This document shows positions 16,482 through 25,290 of a stretch of 35,947 nucleotides of DNA, one piece after another; positions within the stretch are counted from its first letter, which is position 1; each line of letters opens with the position of its first letter. The position numbers and the translations under genes are program-made. Below the pieces are notes generated by a model that was not told the origin of the DNA, made no database searches, and saw nothing but the letters and a program-made list of their open reading frames with translations. The DNA comes from an uncultured Granulosicoccaceae bacterium (GTDB lineage Bacteria > Pseudomonadota > Gammaproteobacteria > Granulosicoccales > Granulosicoccaceae): NCBI GenBank assembly GCA_937931165.1, contig CALHCI010000161.1, positions 1 to 35,947 on the forward strand, written 5' to 3'.

Positions 16482-17768
16482 CTACCCGGGGTTGTTAATG
16501 TAAATATGAAACGCTTCACGGCGACGGGACTCCTCCGGCAAAGGAACACTGTCGTCGATAGACAGACCGGTGACCAGCAGATCTTCCGTGCCATCTCCAT
16601 TGATATCTGCAAACGTACATGCACCCGCGGCTGATCCGTGAATTACTCCATCGCTAATCGTCATAGAGTCTGCATCTCTTTGGTTGAGCACCAATCTGCT
16701 CTCCGGCAGATAATCCCCGATGTAGATACTCGCCGGATAATGGAAATCGCCAAAAGCGACAAGATCCAGTGTCTGGTTTTGATCAACATCCGAGACACAG
16801 AAAAACGCACTTTTTGTCGGCAAGGATATATGCTGCAACTCACCGAAGCTAGCCCCCCCATCATTGACTAAAACACCAGATGAACCTGCCCAGTGCCTGA
16901 AGGAAGTGGCATTTTGCACCACTACCATGTCAGCGTCATTGTCATTGTCGAAGTCAGCCAGTTTAAAACTACTGGATCCCTCAGAGAGAATTCCATTAGC
17001 TACATTGCGCGTCGCCTCTTTAGTAAAACCACCAACACCGTTGTTTTTGTACATACGCAACTGATACCGATACTGCGCTGAGTAATACAGCGCGACAATG
17101 TCCAGGTCACCGTCGTGGTCAATGTCTCCTGGTTGAGCGCTGTGACGGTACTGCCCCGGGTGGCTTTGAGTATCAACAGAAACCAATGAGAACTGACCAA
17201 AGCCGTCATTCAAAAACACCTGCACCAGATACTCGGAATCAGCATACCCGGCGATCACCAGATCACCTGTCGAGTTACCATCAAAATCACCAATAGCGAC
17301 TGAAGGAAATGCCAGTGGCTCAATAGTGCTAGCGCTGCCGCTCTCAAAAATACCGCTACCATTATTAAAGTAAACATGGGCGACTGGTGCAGAGTCATTT
17401 ACCCCCAGTAAAACGATATCAAGATCCGAATCCTGATCAAGGTCTCCCACGGCCACAGCAGAATTCTCAACATTTGCCAGATCGTTTACACTCTTAATAA
17501 ATTTACCGGTGCCATCGTTGAGGTAAATTTCTGATGAAGGTCCGGTCGCCGAAAGCCCGGAAACAATCAAATCATTATCGCCATCTCCATCAAAATCACC
17601 CGCTTCAATATCTCCATTGTAAATCGGCGTAATTGAATCTGACGAAACCAGACTAAACAGACCCGACTCCGATGCCGCAGCGTCAGGCTCCGGGTGGTCT
17701 CCGGAAGAACAGGATATAAGTAGGGGGAAAATCAGCAGTAGCGAGCAATAGATTTTGGAGCAGTACAT
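16482..17768 (-). CDS. FG-GAP/VCBS-repeat surface lipoprotein with seven repeats
   Basis: A 428-residue protein from ATG 17768 (a GTG three codons earlier is possible). The lipobox LLISC gives a lipidated Cys at residue 20. Seven calcium-loop repeats follow at regular spacing: GDFDGDGDNDL, GDLDQDSDLDI, GDFDGNSTGDL, GDIDHDGDLDI, ADFDNDNDADM, SDVDQNQTLDL and ADINGDGTEDL. Seven is the number needed for a complete integrin-like beta-propeller. It should sit on the periplasmic or outer face of the outer membrane and bind ligands in a calcium-dependent manner. No partner gene is apparent. Confidence 0.85.
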   Translation of the reverse strand: MYCSKIYCSLLLIFPLLISCSSGDHPEPDAAASESGLFSLVSSDSITPIYNGDIEAGDFDGDGDNDLIVSGLSATGPSSEIYLNDGTGKFIKSVNDLANVENSAVAVGDLDQDSDLDIVLLGVNDSAPVAHVYFNNGSGIFESGSASTIEPLAFPSVAIGDFDGNSTGDLVIAGYADSEYLVQVFLNDGFGQFSLVSVDTQSHPGQYRHSAQPGDIDHDGDLDIVALYYSAQYRYQLRMYKNNGVGGFTKEATRNVANGILSEGSSSFKLADFDNDNDADMVVVQNATSFRHWAGSSGVLVNDGGASFGELQHISLPTKSAFFCVSDVDQNQTLDLVAFGDFHYPASIYIGDYLPESRLVLNQRDADSMTISDGVIHGSAAGACTFADINGDGTEDLLVTGLSIDDSVPLPEESRRREAFHIYINNPG

Positions 17769-18041
17769 TTTCAACACATCAGCAAACTAAAGATGCCTGG
17801 CACACTGAGCAAGTTGTTGCGTTTTATCGACAAAGTGTCGAGCCTGTGACCCCGGAAGAACCGGTACAGAGGTTATCGCAAATTTCACACCGCCAACACC
17901 ATGAGAAACAGGGCGGTCTACTGCCTGGCCTCAGCCACGTGGCACAATTACCGACACGCACTAATGCCTCTTAGCACCAGTACCGACGATGAGCATCAAG
18001 ATAAGATATGATCTATTGCAACTCATTATCCGGACGCAGAC

Positions 18042-18815
18042 ATGGCGGCAAAAATTGAATCACTGACCAGGTTTCCAGTCAAAGGCCTGAGTGGAGAGTC
18101 ACTGGATAGCGTCGAGCTCCAGGCCGGCCATGGATTCCCGTGTGACCGTCGATTCGGGTTTGCGAGACCGAACAGTGGATTTGACCCGGACAATCCCAAA
18201 CCACTACCAAAAACCAGATTTTACATGCTGGCTCGGGATGCAACCCTGGCCCTCCTTAAAACCGGGTTTAACGAAGACAGCGGGCTACTATCCATCACAG
18301 CTCCTGACAACAGCGGTCAGTTTGCGATTACCACAAAAGTGGGAAAGCAGCAGGCCAGTGATTTTATTAAGTCGTACCTGAAACTCACAGATGATGAAAC
18401 CCCTGAACTATTCGAAGCGTCACCCCACAGATTTACCGATGTATCTGTTGACTCCACCGAGATGATGAACGCGGTATCAATCATTAACCTGGATAGTGTC
18501 AATGAATTTTCGAAGGATATCGACTATGAGGTCGACCCCAAAAGGTTTCGTGGCAATATACACATCACGGGACTTACCGCCTTTACAGAACTGGACATGG
18601 TCGGTAAGCAAATCACCATTGGTGCATCACGACTTAAAATCGTACGACGGACGAAACGCTGCCCTGCCACTGAAGTAGATTTAAATAGCGGCGTGCGCAA
18701 TTTAAAAACACCAAAACTCCTGTTAGAAAACTACGGACATATGGACATGGGCGTATACGCTGAAGTGATAGTGGGCGGCACCATTTCACCTGGCGATGAG
18801 GTAGCGGTGCTCTGA
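18042..18815 (+). CDS. MOSC-domain protein
   Basis: A 257-residue protein with the MOSC N-terminal beta-barrel (IESLTRFPVKGLSGESLDSV, 5-24) and the MOSC domain carrying the conserved Cys207 in TKRCPATEV. MOSC domains bind molybdenum cofactor and deliver or use its sulfur, as in mARC/YcbX and molybdenum cofactor sulfurase. It lacks the ferredoxin domain of YcbX, so an external electron donor would be needed. Start ATG 18042. A hairpin lies between this gene and the convergent caspase-like gene. Confidence 0.85.
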   Translation: MAAKIESLTRFPVKGLSGESLDSVELQAGHGFPCDRRFGFARPNSGFDPDNPKPLPKTRFYMLARDATLALLKTGFNEDSGLLSITAPDNSGQFAITTKVGKQQASDFIKSYLKLTDDETPELFEASPHRFTDVSVDSTEMMNAVSIINLDSVNEFSKDIDYEVDPKRFRGNIHITGLTAFTELDMVGKQITIGASRLKIVRRTKRCPATEVDLNSGVRNLKTPKLLLENYGHMDMGVYAEVIVGGTISPGDEVAVL

Positions 18816-18851
18816 ATCATTCACCAGCACATTACACAAAGAAGGAAAGCA

Positions 18852-18870
18852 CCCTCTGAAAACCAGAGGG
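18852..18870 (-). terminator. Hairpin between convergent genes, probable terminator of the caspase/kinase run
   Basis: A perfect 7-bp stem (18852-18858 / 18864-18870) closes a 5-nt loop, 15 bp past the caspase-like gene's stop. Downstream on the minus strand the sequence is pyrimidine- and T-rich, which suits that direction better than the plus strand. Confidence 0.5.
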
Positions 18871-18885
18871 CTAATCGCAATCGCG

Positions 18886-21800
18886 CTATGCTTCAGGAAT
18901 GAAAAAATACTCACTGATTTCATGACCGGCATTTTTAATCGGCGAATACTGCGGGCTTTGCTGCACATTAAACTGACCTGCCTCAAACTCCACCTTTTGT
19001 TGTACCGCACGGAACAATTGATTGCCTGACAACGCTCCGGCGTTATTCTTAAGCTCATCAATTACCGCTTTTGCAAACACAGAATTCTGCGAATTGCCAA
19101 GTGCATCGAAGACCGGCTTAACACCGCCAGATGTCATCACCACCCTCGCCTTCAGCGAGGCATTCAGCTTAAACCAGTCTGGCGTCAACTGTTGTTCAAC
19201 AAAATCGAGGCCGCCTCTTATAGAGGTTTTAGTCAAAGTTCCTGAGTAGCAAGAGTCCGCAACCACCATAACGTGGCGTGCTTTCATCGCGCTGATTATA
19301 TCGGTGATAACCTCGTTTGAAATCCAGTTTGAACTGTCGTTGGGAAGCGCGTCTACCGGGAGCCAAAAGCCCTTATTGCCAGATTCATCAAGCTCGCCGT
19401 GACCGGCATAATAGATCAACAGATTATCCTTACTGGTCAGCGATTCGTATTGTCGATTAAGGCTTAGCAGCAGTTCTTCACGTGTGGCATTTAACAATAG
19501 CTCAGTAGAGTAGCCGTATCTTGTCCGGAGCAACTTCTCAATCGACACAACATCGTTCTCTACGGTAGACAAAGGTGACCGGTGCTCATAGTCAAAGTTG
19601 CCGATAATCAACGCATGGTATTTCCCGAAGTCTGCAGATCTCGCTGCTGACAGGTAACGCGTGTTATCGAGCGGCTGGTCCGGCTGGCGCAGAGTGGTGG
19701 CTGTACGTGTTGGCCGTGGTGACACATTTAGCTCTACCAGATTACGCTGGGCATCATTATCGACAGCGATCATTGAGATGGTGGTACCGGCACTCAAATT
19801 ATGTGCATATTTAAACAGCCCCGCCGAGTTAAACGAGACCGGGGAGTTATTGATATTAAGACTAAAAATATCCTGAGCAGGTGACACCTTTCCGGTGATC
19901 TCTAACTGATTACTTCCAGCCGGATGCGGCAAAGTAACCTTGCCACGTGTTACCAGTTGCTGTGGTGCAATAATCTCAATGGCAGGGCCAACTGCGACCA
20001 CCGTTTGGTTGCGTGTATCGGCATTGCTGTCCAGCTTGACACGCAACGAGGCAACATCTGTCTCCAACTGTGATACTTCCGCCTCTTTTTTCGCCAGCAA
20101 CTGCGACTTAATGGCGAGTTGCTCTTCACTCTCGCTAAGCTTGCCAATCGTTTGCTTGAGTTTTTGACTGGAGGCTAATTGAACCTTGAGCAATTTTGCA
20201 CTGAGACGCTTCTGTTCCCCTTTTGCAATTTCAACGGCCTTTTGATTTTGCACAAGTCTGGCTCGCAGTTCGTCGCGCTCTTCATTGTTAGCTGCAATGC
20301 TAATAGCGTCGTTAAGTCGCACTACCTCCTGTTCAAGTGAGACAATGCTGCGCTGCTGTTGCTCTACTATTTCGGATCTTTCGTCAGCCAGAGCGGCAAA
20401 GCGATCTGCACGACCCTCGGCATCTTCAAGCTGCTCAGATAAGGTAAGTTTTAGATCAAGCAGTTTATCTAACAAACCACGCTGCTCCTGCCGCGAAATC
20501 TCAAGCGCTTTTTCACTGGCATCGAGCGCATCTGCCAGTGCCCCCGAACTATCACCAGTTTGCTCGACTTGTTGTCGATAGCTGGCTACCTGTTTTTCAA
20601 GTAAGCTGATCTGCTGTTGTTGCGACGCAACCAGAGCTTCTCGCTCTTGTATTCCGGCTTCTAGTTCCCCGGTGTTTGAACGGTTCCGGGCGAGTGTCAG
20701 TTCACTGGAAATCAGCTTGGTCGACAATCGTCTTTGCTCAGATTGAGCATTTTGCAGTTTTTGTTCAGATTCAAACAACTGACGCTGTAACTGTGCAACA
20801 TCGGTGGCGGCCTGTGCGGACTCAATTGAGCGGGACAGCCTGTTTTGAAGAATATCGCGCTCGGCAGCAGTTTGCTTGAGCGTCTGCTGGCTCTGGTTCA
20901 ACGCCATCTCAAGCTGTTCGCGCTCAGTCATTATTTCATCAAGCTTCGACGCACTGAGTTGTTCACTCTGCTGGCTGTCCTGCAAGTTGGCAGTAAGCAC
21001 AGTGATACGTTCCAGGTATCCGGACTCCAGTGTTTCAAGTTGTCGTTGCAGATCTCCGATGGTTGCATTTCGGTTGGCCAGTTCGGATTTCAGCTGATTT
21101 TCCACCGCGAGCGCCTGCGCAAGTTTGTTGTTATCCGAGCTGCCTGTATCTATATTCAGTGTGTCTATTTCACGACGCAGTGATCCAGCCTGTAGTTTTT
21201 CTGTATTGAGCTCGGATGCAAGCTCTGACCGACTGTTCGGATTATCAGAGATCTGCTGCTCAAGAAAAGCAATCCGATTTTCTTTACGCCGCAAACTCTC
21301 GCTGAGTTCGTCTACAACTGACTGACTGGCTACAGACTCTTTTCTCGCTTCAGATGTGAGTCTTTGCTGCTGAGCGATCTTGCGTGTCAGCCTTGCCTGC
21401 TCCTCGCGTGCTATTTCAAGTTGCTGTCGGTACGTTGCGATTTGATCCGCCTCGGGATCAGCAGTCAACGTCGATTGTCTTTCCTGCTGTACCTGCTTTT
21501 CTAACTGCTGTAACGCTTTGCGGTCACTTTGCAGCTCGGCTTGTTTTGCACCAAGCTGATCGGTCAGTGCAGCAACCTGTGAATTTAACTCGGCAATTGT
21601 GTCCTCACTGAGTTTTTTGCTGGCTTCACGCCGCGCATACTCTGCTGTTGAAACATACTCAAGCTCACCATCCGTAATACCGGACGCTTCACGATAGTAA
21701 TTCATCGCCAGTGCAAGGTCCTGTTCCACGCCAAGACCTGTTTCATACAGATACCCTAGATTAATCAGTGCGCGGCTATAACCACTTTTTGCAGCCCGGC

Positions 21801-22221
21801 GATACCATGCAGCGGCCACTGCATAGTCGGCTTGCTGTCCAAGCCCTTTCTCGAAAATCTCGCCGACATAGGTTTGTGCCTCTGCATCACCCTGTTCAGC
21901 CTGTTCCAGCCAGACTTTCAGTGAGGTGGCAAAGTTCGCTCGATCATAGCTCACATAATCCCCTCCGCGGATAGCACACTCACTAGCTGGCAATTTAGCC
22001 GGACGCTGCGGAGTCAGGTAGGTGAACTTTAAACCAAGACGACGCACTTGACTGGGTAATAGACAATCAACTATTAATAAGTCATCGGCATTGCGTGAAG
22101 CCTGTGTTGCCTGTGTCTGCGAATCTGTTGGAGGCGTCGAGGTGCACCCGACTATCACTGTTAATACCAGCGCTGCCAATCCATAGCACCGTTGCCCTGT
22201 ATTCAATCTTGTAGCTTTCAT
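18886..22221 (-). CDS. Caspase-like (C14) lipoprotein with Sel1 repeats and long coiled coil
   Basis: A 1111-residue exported lipoprotein. The signal ends in the lipobox VIVGC, so Cys26 is lipidated. Two Sel1 repeats lie at about 111-147 and 148-184 (AEAQTYVGEIFEKGLG and ALINLGYLYETGLGV). A very long Gln/Glu-rich coiled coil covers about 205-740. A beta-rich Ig-like segment spans about 755-840. The C-terminal caspase-like domain (864-1111) has His941 in YYAGHGE and Cys991 in VADSCYSG, the catalytic pair of caspases and orthocaspases. These proteases cut after basic residues in many bacteria. The coiled coil could span the periplasm. It lies downstream of the Ser/Thr kinase gene on the same strand (61 bp), so co-expression is likely. 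Target unknown. Confidence 0.85.
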   Translation of the reverse strand: MKATRLNTGQRCYGLAALVLTVIVGCTSTPPTDSQTQATQASRNADDLLIVDCLLPSQVRRLGLKFTYLTPQRPAKLPASECAIRGGDYVSYDRANFATSLKVWLEQAEQGDAEAQTYVGEIFEKGLGQQADYAVAAAWYRRAAKSGYSRALINLGYLYETGLGVEQDLALAMNYYREASGITDGELEYVSTAEYARREASKKLSEDTIAELNSQVAALTDQLGAKQAELQSDRKALQQLEKQVQQERQSTLTADPEADQIATYRQQLEIAREEQARLTRKIAQQQRLTSEARKESVASQSVVDELSESLRRKENRIAFLEQQISDNPNSRSELASELNTEKLQAGSLRREIDTLNIDTGSSDNNKLAQALAVENQLKSELANRNATIGDLQRQLETLESGYLERITVLTANLQDSQQSEQLSASKLDEIMTEREQLEMALNQSQQTLKQTAAERDILQNRLSRSIESAQAATDVAQLQRQLFESEQKLQNAQSEQRRLSTKLISSELTLARNRSNTGELEAGIQEREALVASQQQQISLLEKQVASYRQQVEQTGDSSGALADALDASEKALEISRQEQRGLLDKLLDLKLTLSEQLEDAEGRADRFAALADERSEIVEQQQRSIVSLEQEVVRLNDAISIAANNEERDELRARLVQNQKAVEIAKGEQKRLSAKLLKVQLASSQKLKQTIGKLSESEEQLAIKSQLLAKKEAEVSQLETDVASLRVKLDSNADTRNQTVVAVGPAIEIIAPQQLVTRGKVTLPHPAGSNQLEITGKVSPAQDIFSLNINNSPVSFNSAGLFKYAHNLSAGTTISMIAVDNDAQRNLVELNVSPRPTRTATTLRQPDQPLDNTRYLSAARSADFGKYHALIIGNFDYEHRSPLSTVENDVVSIEKLLRTRYGYSTELLLNATREELLLSLNRQYESLTSKDNLLIYYAGHGELDESGNKGFWLPVDALPNDSSNWISNEVITDIISAMKARHVMVVADSCYSGTLTKTSIRGGLDFVEQQLTPDWFKLNASLKARVVMTSGGVKPVFDALGNSQNSVFAKAVIDELKNNAGALSGNQLFRAVQQKVEFEAGQFNVQQSPQYSPIKNAGHEISEYFFIPEA

Positions 22222-22282
22222 TGCACTGACCTTTCTCCTTGTGCGCTGATCTCTATTGTATCGACTATAAGTTATTTGCGGG

Positions 22283-23443
22283 TTACGGATTCCCTATTCG
22301 TTCCAGAGAAGCCTGGGCACACTGGTTTCCGGGGTCGTAACCCAACACAACCTCATAGGCTTCTTTTGCGTTGGCACCCGCCGGCATTGTCACTCTTCCA
22401 ACTGCCTCGTGGGATTGCGCCATTTTCAACAGCAGATTCACGGTAGCATTTTCTTCTGACGATAGTTGCTGTGATTTATACGGTAATTCACAGACATCTC
22501 CGCCCAACGGAAACTGCTTATAGGCAACGTATAGTGCACCGCACAATGCAATCGCCCCCACCGATAGTACTAAACCACGATTTGCATGCTTAGGGGCTTC
22601 CGCATTATCGAGTGTTTTTTGCGACGGAAAGAGTTCATTTAAATGAGAAAGCAATTGTTCGGCATTGGCGTACCGATCATCCGGGTTTCTTGTCAATAAC
22701 CGGTCTACAACCGGCTGCCATTTTTCATGCTTTTGCTCGAGTTTCAGCGTATCGCTTTTCAGGCGCTGCGCCAGGATCTGGCTAAAGTCGCTGTCCTGTG
22801 TTTTGAACGGATGTTTACCGGTAAGCATTTCAACCAGTACAACACCAAGCGCGTACAAATCTGAACGCGCATCAAGTTCGGAACCAAAAAACTGTTCCGG
22901 TGCCATGTACTCCATGGTGCCAACCACCACATTGGCTTGCGTCAGTGTGAGATCGGTCTTGTCACTGCGCTTCGCGATACCAAAATCTGTTAATACCGGT
23001 TTTCCGGCATCGCTAAAGACTATATTTGACGGCTTGATATCACGGTGAACAATACCGGCTTCATGCGCGTAAGCAAGTGCTGAGGCCAGTGACCGTAATA
23101 CCTCAATAACGGGTTGTTGCAGATCACCTGCATTAAGCACCTCCCGGAGTGTGTTGCCCCCCAGGTACTCCATTGCCATGTAATAAAATTTACCGCTCTT
23201 CGCGATATCATGAACTGTAACGATGGAGTCGTGGTTTCTTAGCTTTGCCAGTGTCCTGGCTTCACGTATGAAGCGCTCACAATTAGCAACGTCCCTGGCA
23301 AGCTTCGGATACATGATTTTAAGCGCGACATTTTCGCCGAGCATTTCATGCTGCGCCAAATACACTTTGGCGAATCCACCTTCGCCAATTTGCTGCAATA
23401 TACGGTAACCGGGAATTGGCTGCTGATTTGACTCTTCAGTCAC
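22283..23443 (-). CDS. Transmembrane Ser/Thr protein kinase (PknB-like)
   Basis: A 386-residue kinase. All catalytic features are readable: glycine loop GEGGFAKV (20-27), Lys42 in VALKIM, catalytic loop HRDIKPSN (133-140, Asp135), DFG (153-155), activation-loop threonines at 164-169 and APEQ (181-184). One membrane helix lies at about 290-310, followed by a periplasmic tail of about 75 residues that looks TPR-like and could sense a signal. GTG start. It stands upstream of the caspase-like gene and downstream of the autotransporter gene on the same strand. The membrane FHA protein encoded 5.4 kb away is the natural candidate reader of its phosphothreonines (inference). Confidence 0.9.
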   Translation of the reverse strand: MTEESNQQPIPGYRILQQIGEGGFAKVYLAQHEMLGENVALKIMYPKLARDVANCERFIREARTLAKLRNHDSIVTVHDIAKSGKFYYMAMEYLGGNTLREVLNAGDLQQPVIEVLRSLASALAYAHEAGIVHRDIKPSNIVFSDAGKPVLTDFGIAKRSDKTDLTLTQANVVVGTMEYMAPEQFFGSELDARSDLYALGVVLVEMLTGKHPFKTQDSDFSQILAQRLKSDTLKLEQKHEKWQPVVDRLLTRNPDDRYANAEQLLSHLNELFPSQKTLDNAEAPKHANRGLVLSVGAIALCGALYVAYKQFPLGGDVCELPYKSQQLSSEENATVNLLLKMAQSHEAVGRVTMPAGANAKEAYEVVLGYDPGNQCAQASLERIGNP

Positions 23444-23506
23444 CCACCGTTCCAGTTGTCTATCAAAACGACATCACACTCCTGCTGTAAATTCTTTGCA
23501 GTAAAA

Positions 23507-25135
23507 TTAGAACTTCATTCGATAACCGGCCTGTATACCCGAATAGCTGATATTGTTAAGACCAACAAGAGCACTATAGGTGACATAGGCAGACCGACCG
23601 TTAGAAAATGCACCGGTAATGTCAAACGCTATTGAACCATAGTCAAGATCAGTCTCTTCAGTCCGCAATGTAAAAGGCTGTGCGAGTGGATCATTAATGT
23701 AGGCTGCCTGGATAACGCGGGTGGTATCTGACAACTCACGAAAATAGTCAAGCCGGTACTGGCCGGATAACAACCCCCAATCCATACTGCGAGTTACTGC
23801 TGCATGAAACCCCACTCTGGCTTTAGATGATTCGATATCCTGATCGGCGTAGTCAAGCCCAAGGCCACGACCAATCCCCTCAGGGTTGGACATTGACTCG
23901 GTATATCCGTCAATCTGCTGATTGGTATAACTCAGTCCGACGCTCGGCCCGTAAACCCAGTTGTTGTGAATAAACTCGCGACCAAAATCAACCACAACCG
24001 ATGCCTGGGTACCGTCGGTTTCACCTCTGGCGGTTTGGTCCACAGTCACCGTGTTGCCGGTAACATCTACCACACAGCAGCCACCGCTGGTTTCATCCAG
24101 TGTGTAGTTTAACCTTCTGTCGCTACTGTGAGTTGACGGGGAAATATTGCCAAATCCGCTAAAATAGAAGCCGTTGTTAACGTAGCGTGATCCATAAACA
24201 GACAAGCCGATGACACTGCTTTCAAGGTCACCACCACTGTTGGCCATATCCATCGCAGTATCGTTATAACTGAACGCCACACCAATAAAACCGTTTTCAC
24301 TTACCTGATAGTCGATACCGGTGGTTAAAGAAAGGTTCTGGTAATCAAATCCTGCTTCGCGTCCGCTGGCATCTTTTTCACCACCACTGACAGTGCCACT
24401 AAGAAAAAATCCAATTTTACTTGGGCCTAACCCGTCCGGATCATCGGACGGCAACAGCGACGCAGACAATATTTTTGCGCCATCACGCATAGCGACCTGC
24501 GTTCCACCCTGCGGTGCGAGCCCACCTTGCAATGCTCTGATGCGTGCAGAAATACTGTTTTGTTGCGTGTTTACCGCATCGGTGGAGACTGTGCCATAGG
24601 CGGCTATTTCATCGGGACCAATTTGATCGAGCGCTCTGATAGCGGCCCGGTTGTCATCAGCGTCTGCCGGGTTTGCCGCCAGTCCGGAACCGGCTGACTG
24701 AATAACATCTGCACACCTTCGAAGGAGGTCTACCCCATCAGCACCTAACGCTGCCTGCTGTGCCTGCTGTTGTTCCTGAGTACTAAGATCAGCACCGCCA
24801 AAGCCCTGAAATCCGTCCTGCCCCGGCAATAATCCAGGATCTGTGATCGAGCTGTGTGAGGCCTGGTTCATACCAACGCAGACCTCCCAAACACCTATGG
24901 ATGACGGGATATCCTTAAACTGTGAGATATCGACACCAAGCAATTCAAGCCCGCGCGTGCCGTGCACCGCAAACTGCGTGTCAGAGAGTTGTTGACTGGT
25001 ATCCGGGTTGCCATTAACGATGGCGTTGCTGTTCTGTGCAATGGCCGAACTAACTATCGTTACGTTGAGCACTACGCTAAAAGCGATAACAGCTGGACGC
25101 GCCAAAACCGGCGCCAAGGTGTGTGTTACGTTCAT
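23507..25135 (-). CDS. Autotransporter with C-terminal outer-membrane beta-barrel
   Basis: A 542-residue protein with a signal peptide (1-34, cleavage near AIA/Q) and a 12-strand-type autotransporter barrel over roughly 255-542, ending in the terminal YRMKF. The passenger is short (about 220 residues), Gln/Ala-rich, with four cysteines at most and a segment (IRALDQIGPDEIAAYGTVST) seen before the barrel in several gammaproteobacterial autotransporters. No protease triad or adhesin repeats are visible. It heads the minus-strand run toward the kinase (63 bp gap) and is divergent from the vWA-like gene. Confidence 0.8.
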   Translation of the reverse strand: MNVTHTLAPVLARPAVIAFSVVLNVTIVSSAIAQNSNAIVNGNPDTSQQLSDTQFAVHGTRGLELLGVDISQFKDIPSSIGVWEVCVGMNQASHSSITDPGLLPGQDGFQGFGGADLSTQEQQQAQQAALGADGVDLLRRCADVIQSAGSGLAANPADADDNRAAIRALDQIGPDEIAAYGTVSTDAVNTQQNSISARIRALQGGLAPQGGTQVAMRDGAKILSASLLPSDDPDGLGPSKIGFFLSGTVSGGEKDASGREAGFDYQNLSLTTGIDYQVSENGFIGVAFSYNDTAMDMANSGGDLESSVIGLSVYGSRYVNNGFYFSGFGNISPSTHSSDRRLNYTLDETSGGCCVVDVTGNTVTVDQTARGETDGTQASVVVDFGREFIHNNWVYGPSVGLSYTNQQIDGYTESMSNPEGIGRGLGLDYADQDIESSKARVGFHAAVTRSMDWGLLSGQYRLDYFRELSDTTRVIQAAYINDPLAQPFTLRTEETDLDYGSIAFDITGAFSNGRSAYVTYSALVGLNNISYSGIQAGYRMKF

Positions 25136-25290
25136 CTGATTCTAATCCATGATCTGACTGAAAGTACTTGTGCAGCCCGCAGCCTGCGAGCATCCCCCGC
25201 TACTATATTCCTTCAGAAAAATATAAAGTTCAAGAAGAAAATACCATACGCATGATATAAATCGACCACCTGCTGCAAAGGAAAGTACTA
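25136..25290. promoter_or_regulatory. Divergent intergenic region between autotransporter and vWA-like genes
   Basis: This 155-bp gap must hold promoters for both directions. It contains a direct repeat GAAAGTACT near each end (25160-25168 and 25281-25289) and an AT-rich core (about 25201-25260). No clear -35/-10 pair was found. AAAGGA just before 25291 is the ribosome site of the vWA-like gene. Confidence 0.35.

Noticed and set aside
20285..20581. Serine-rich plus-strand frames across the caspase coiled coil
   Set aside because: They are antisense shadows of the Gln/Glu/Leu-rich coiled-coil codons.
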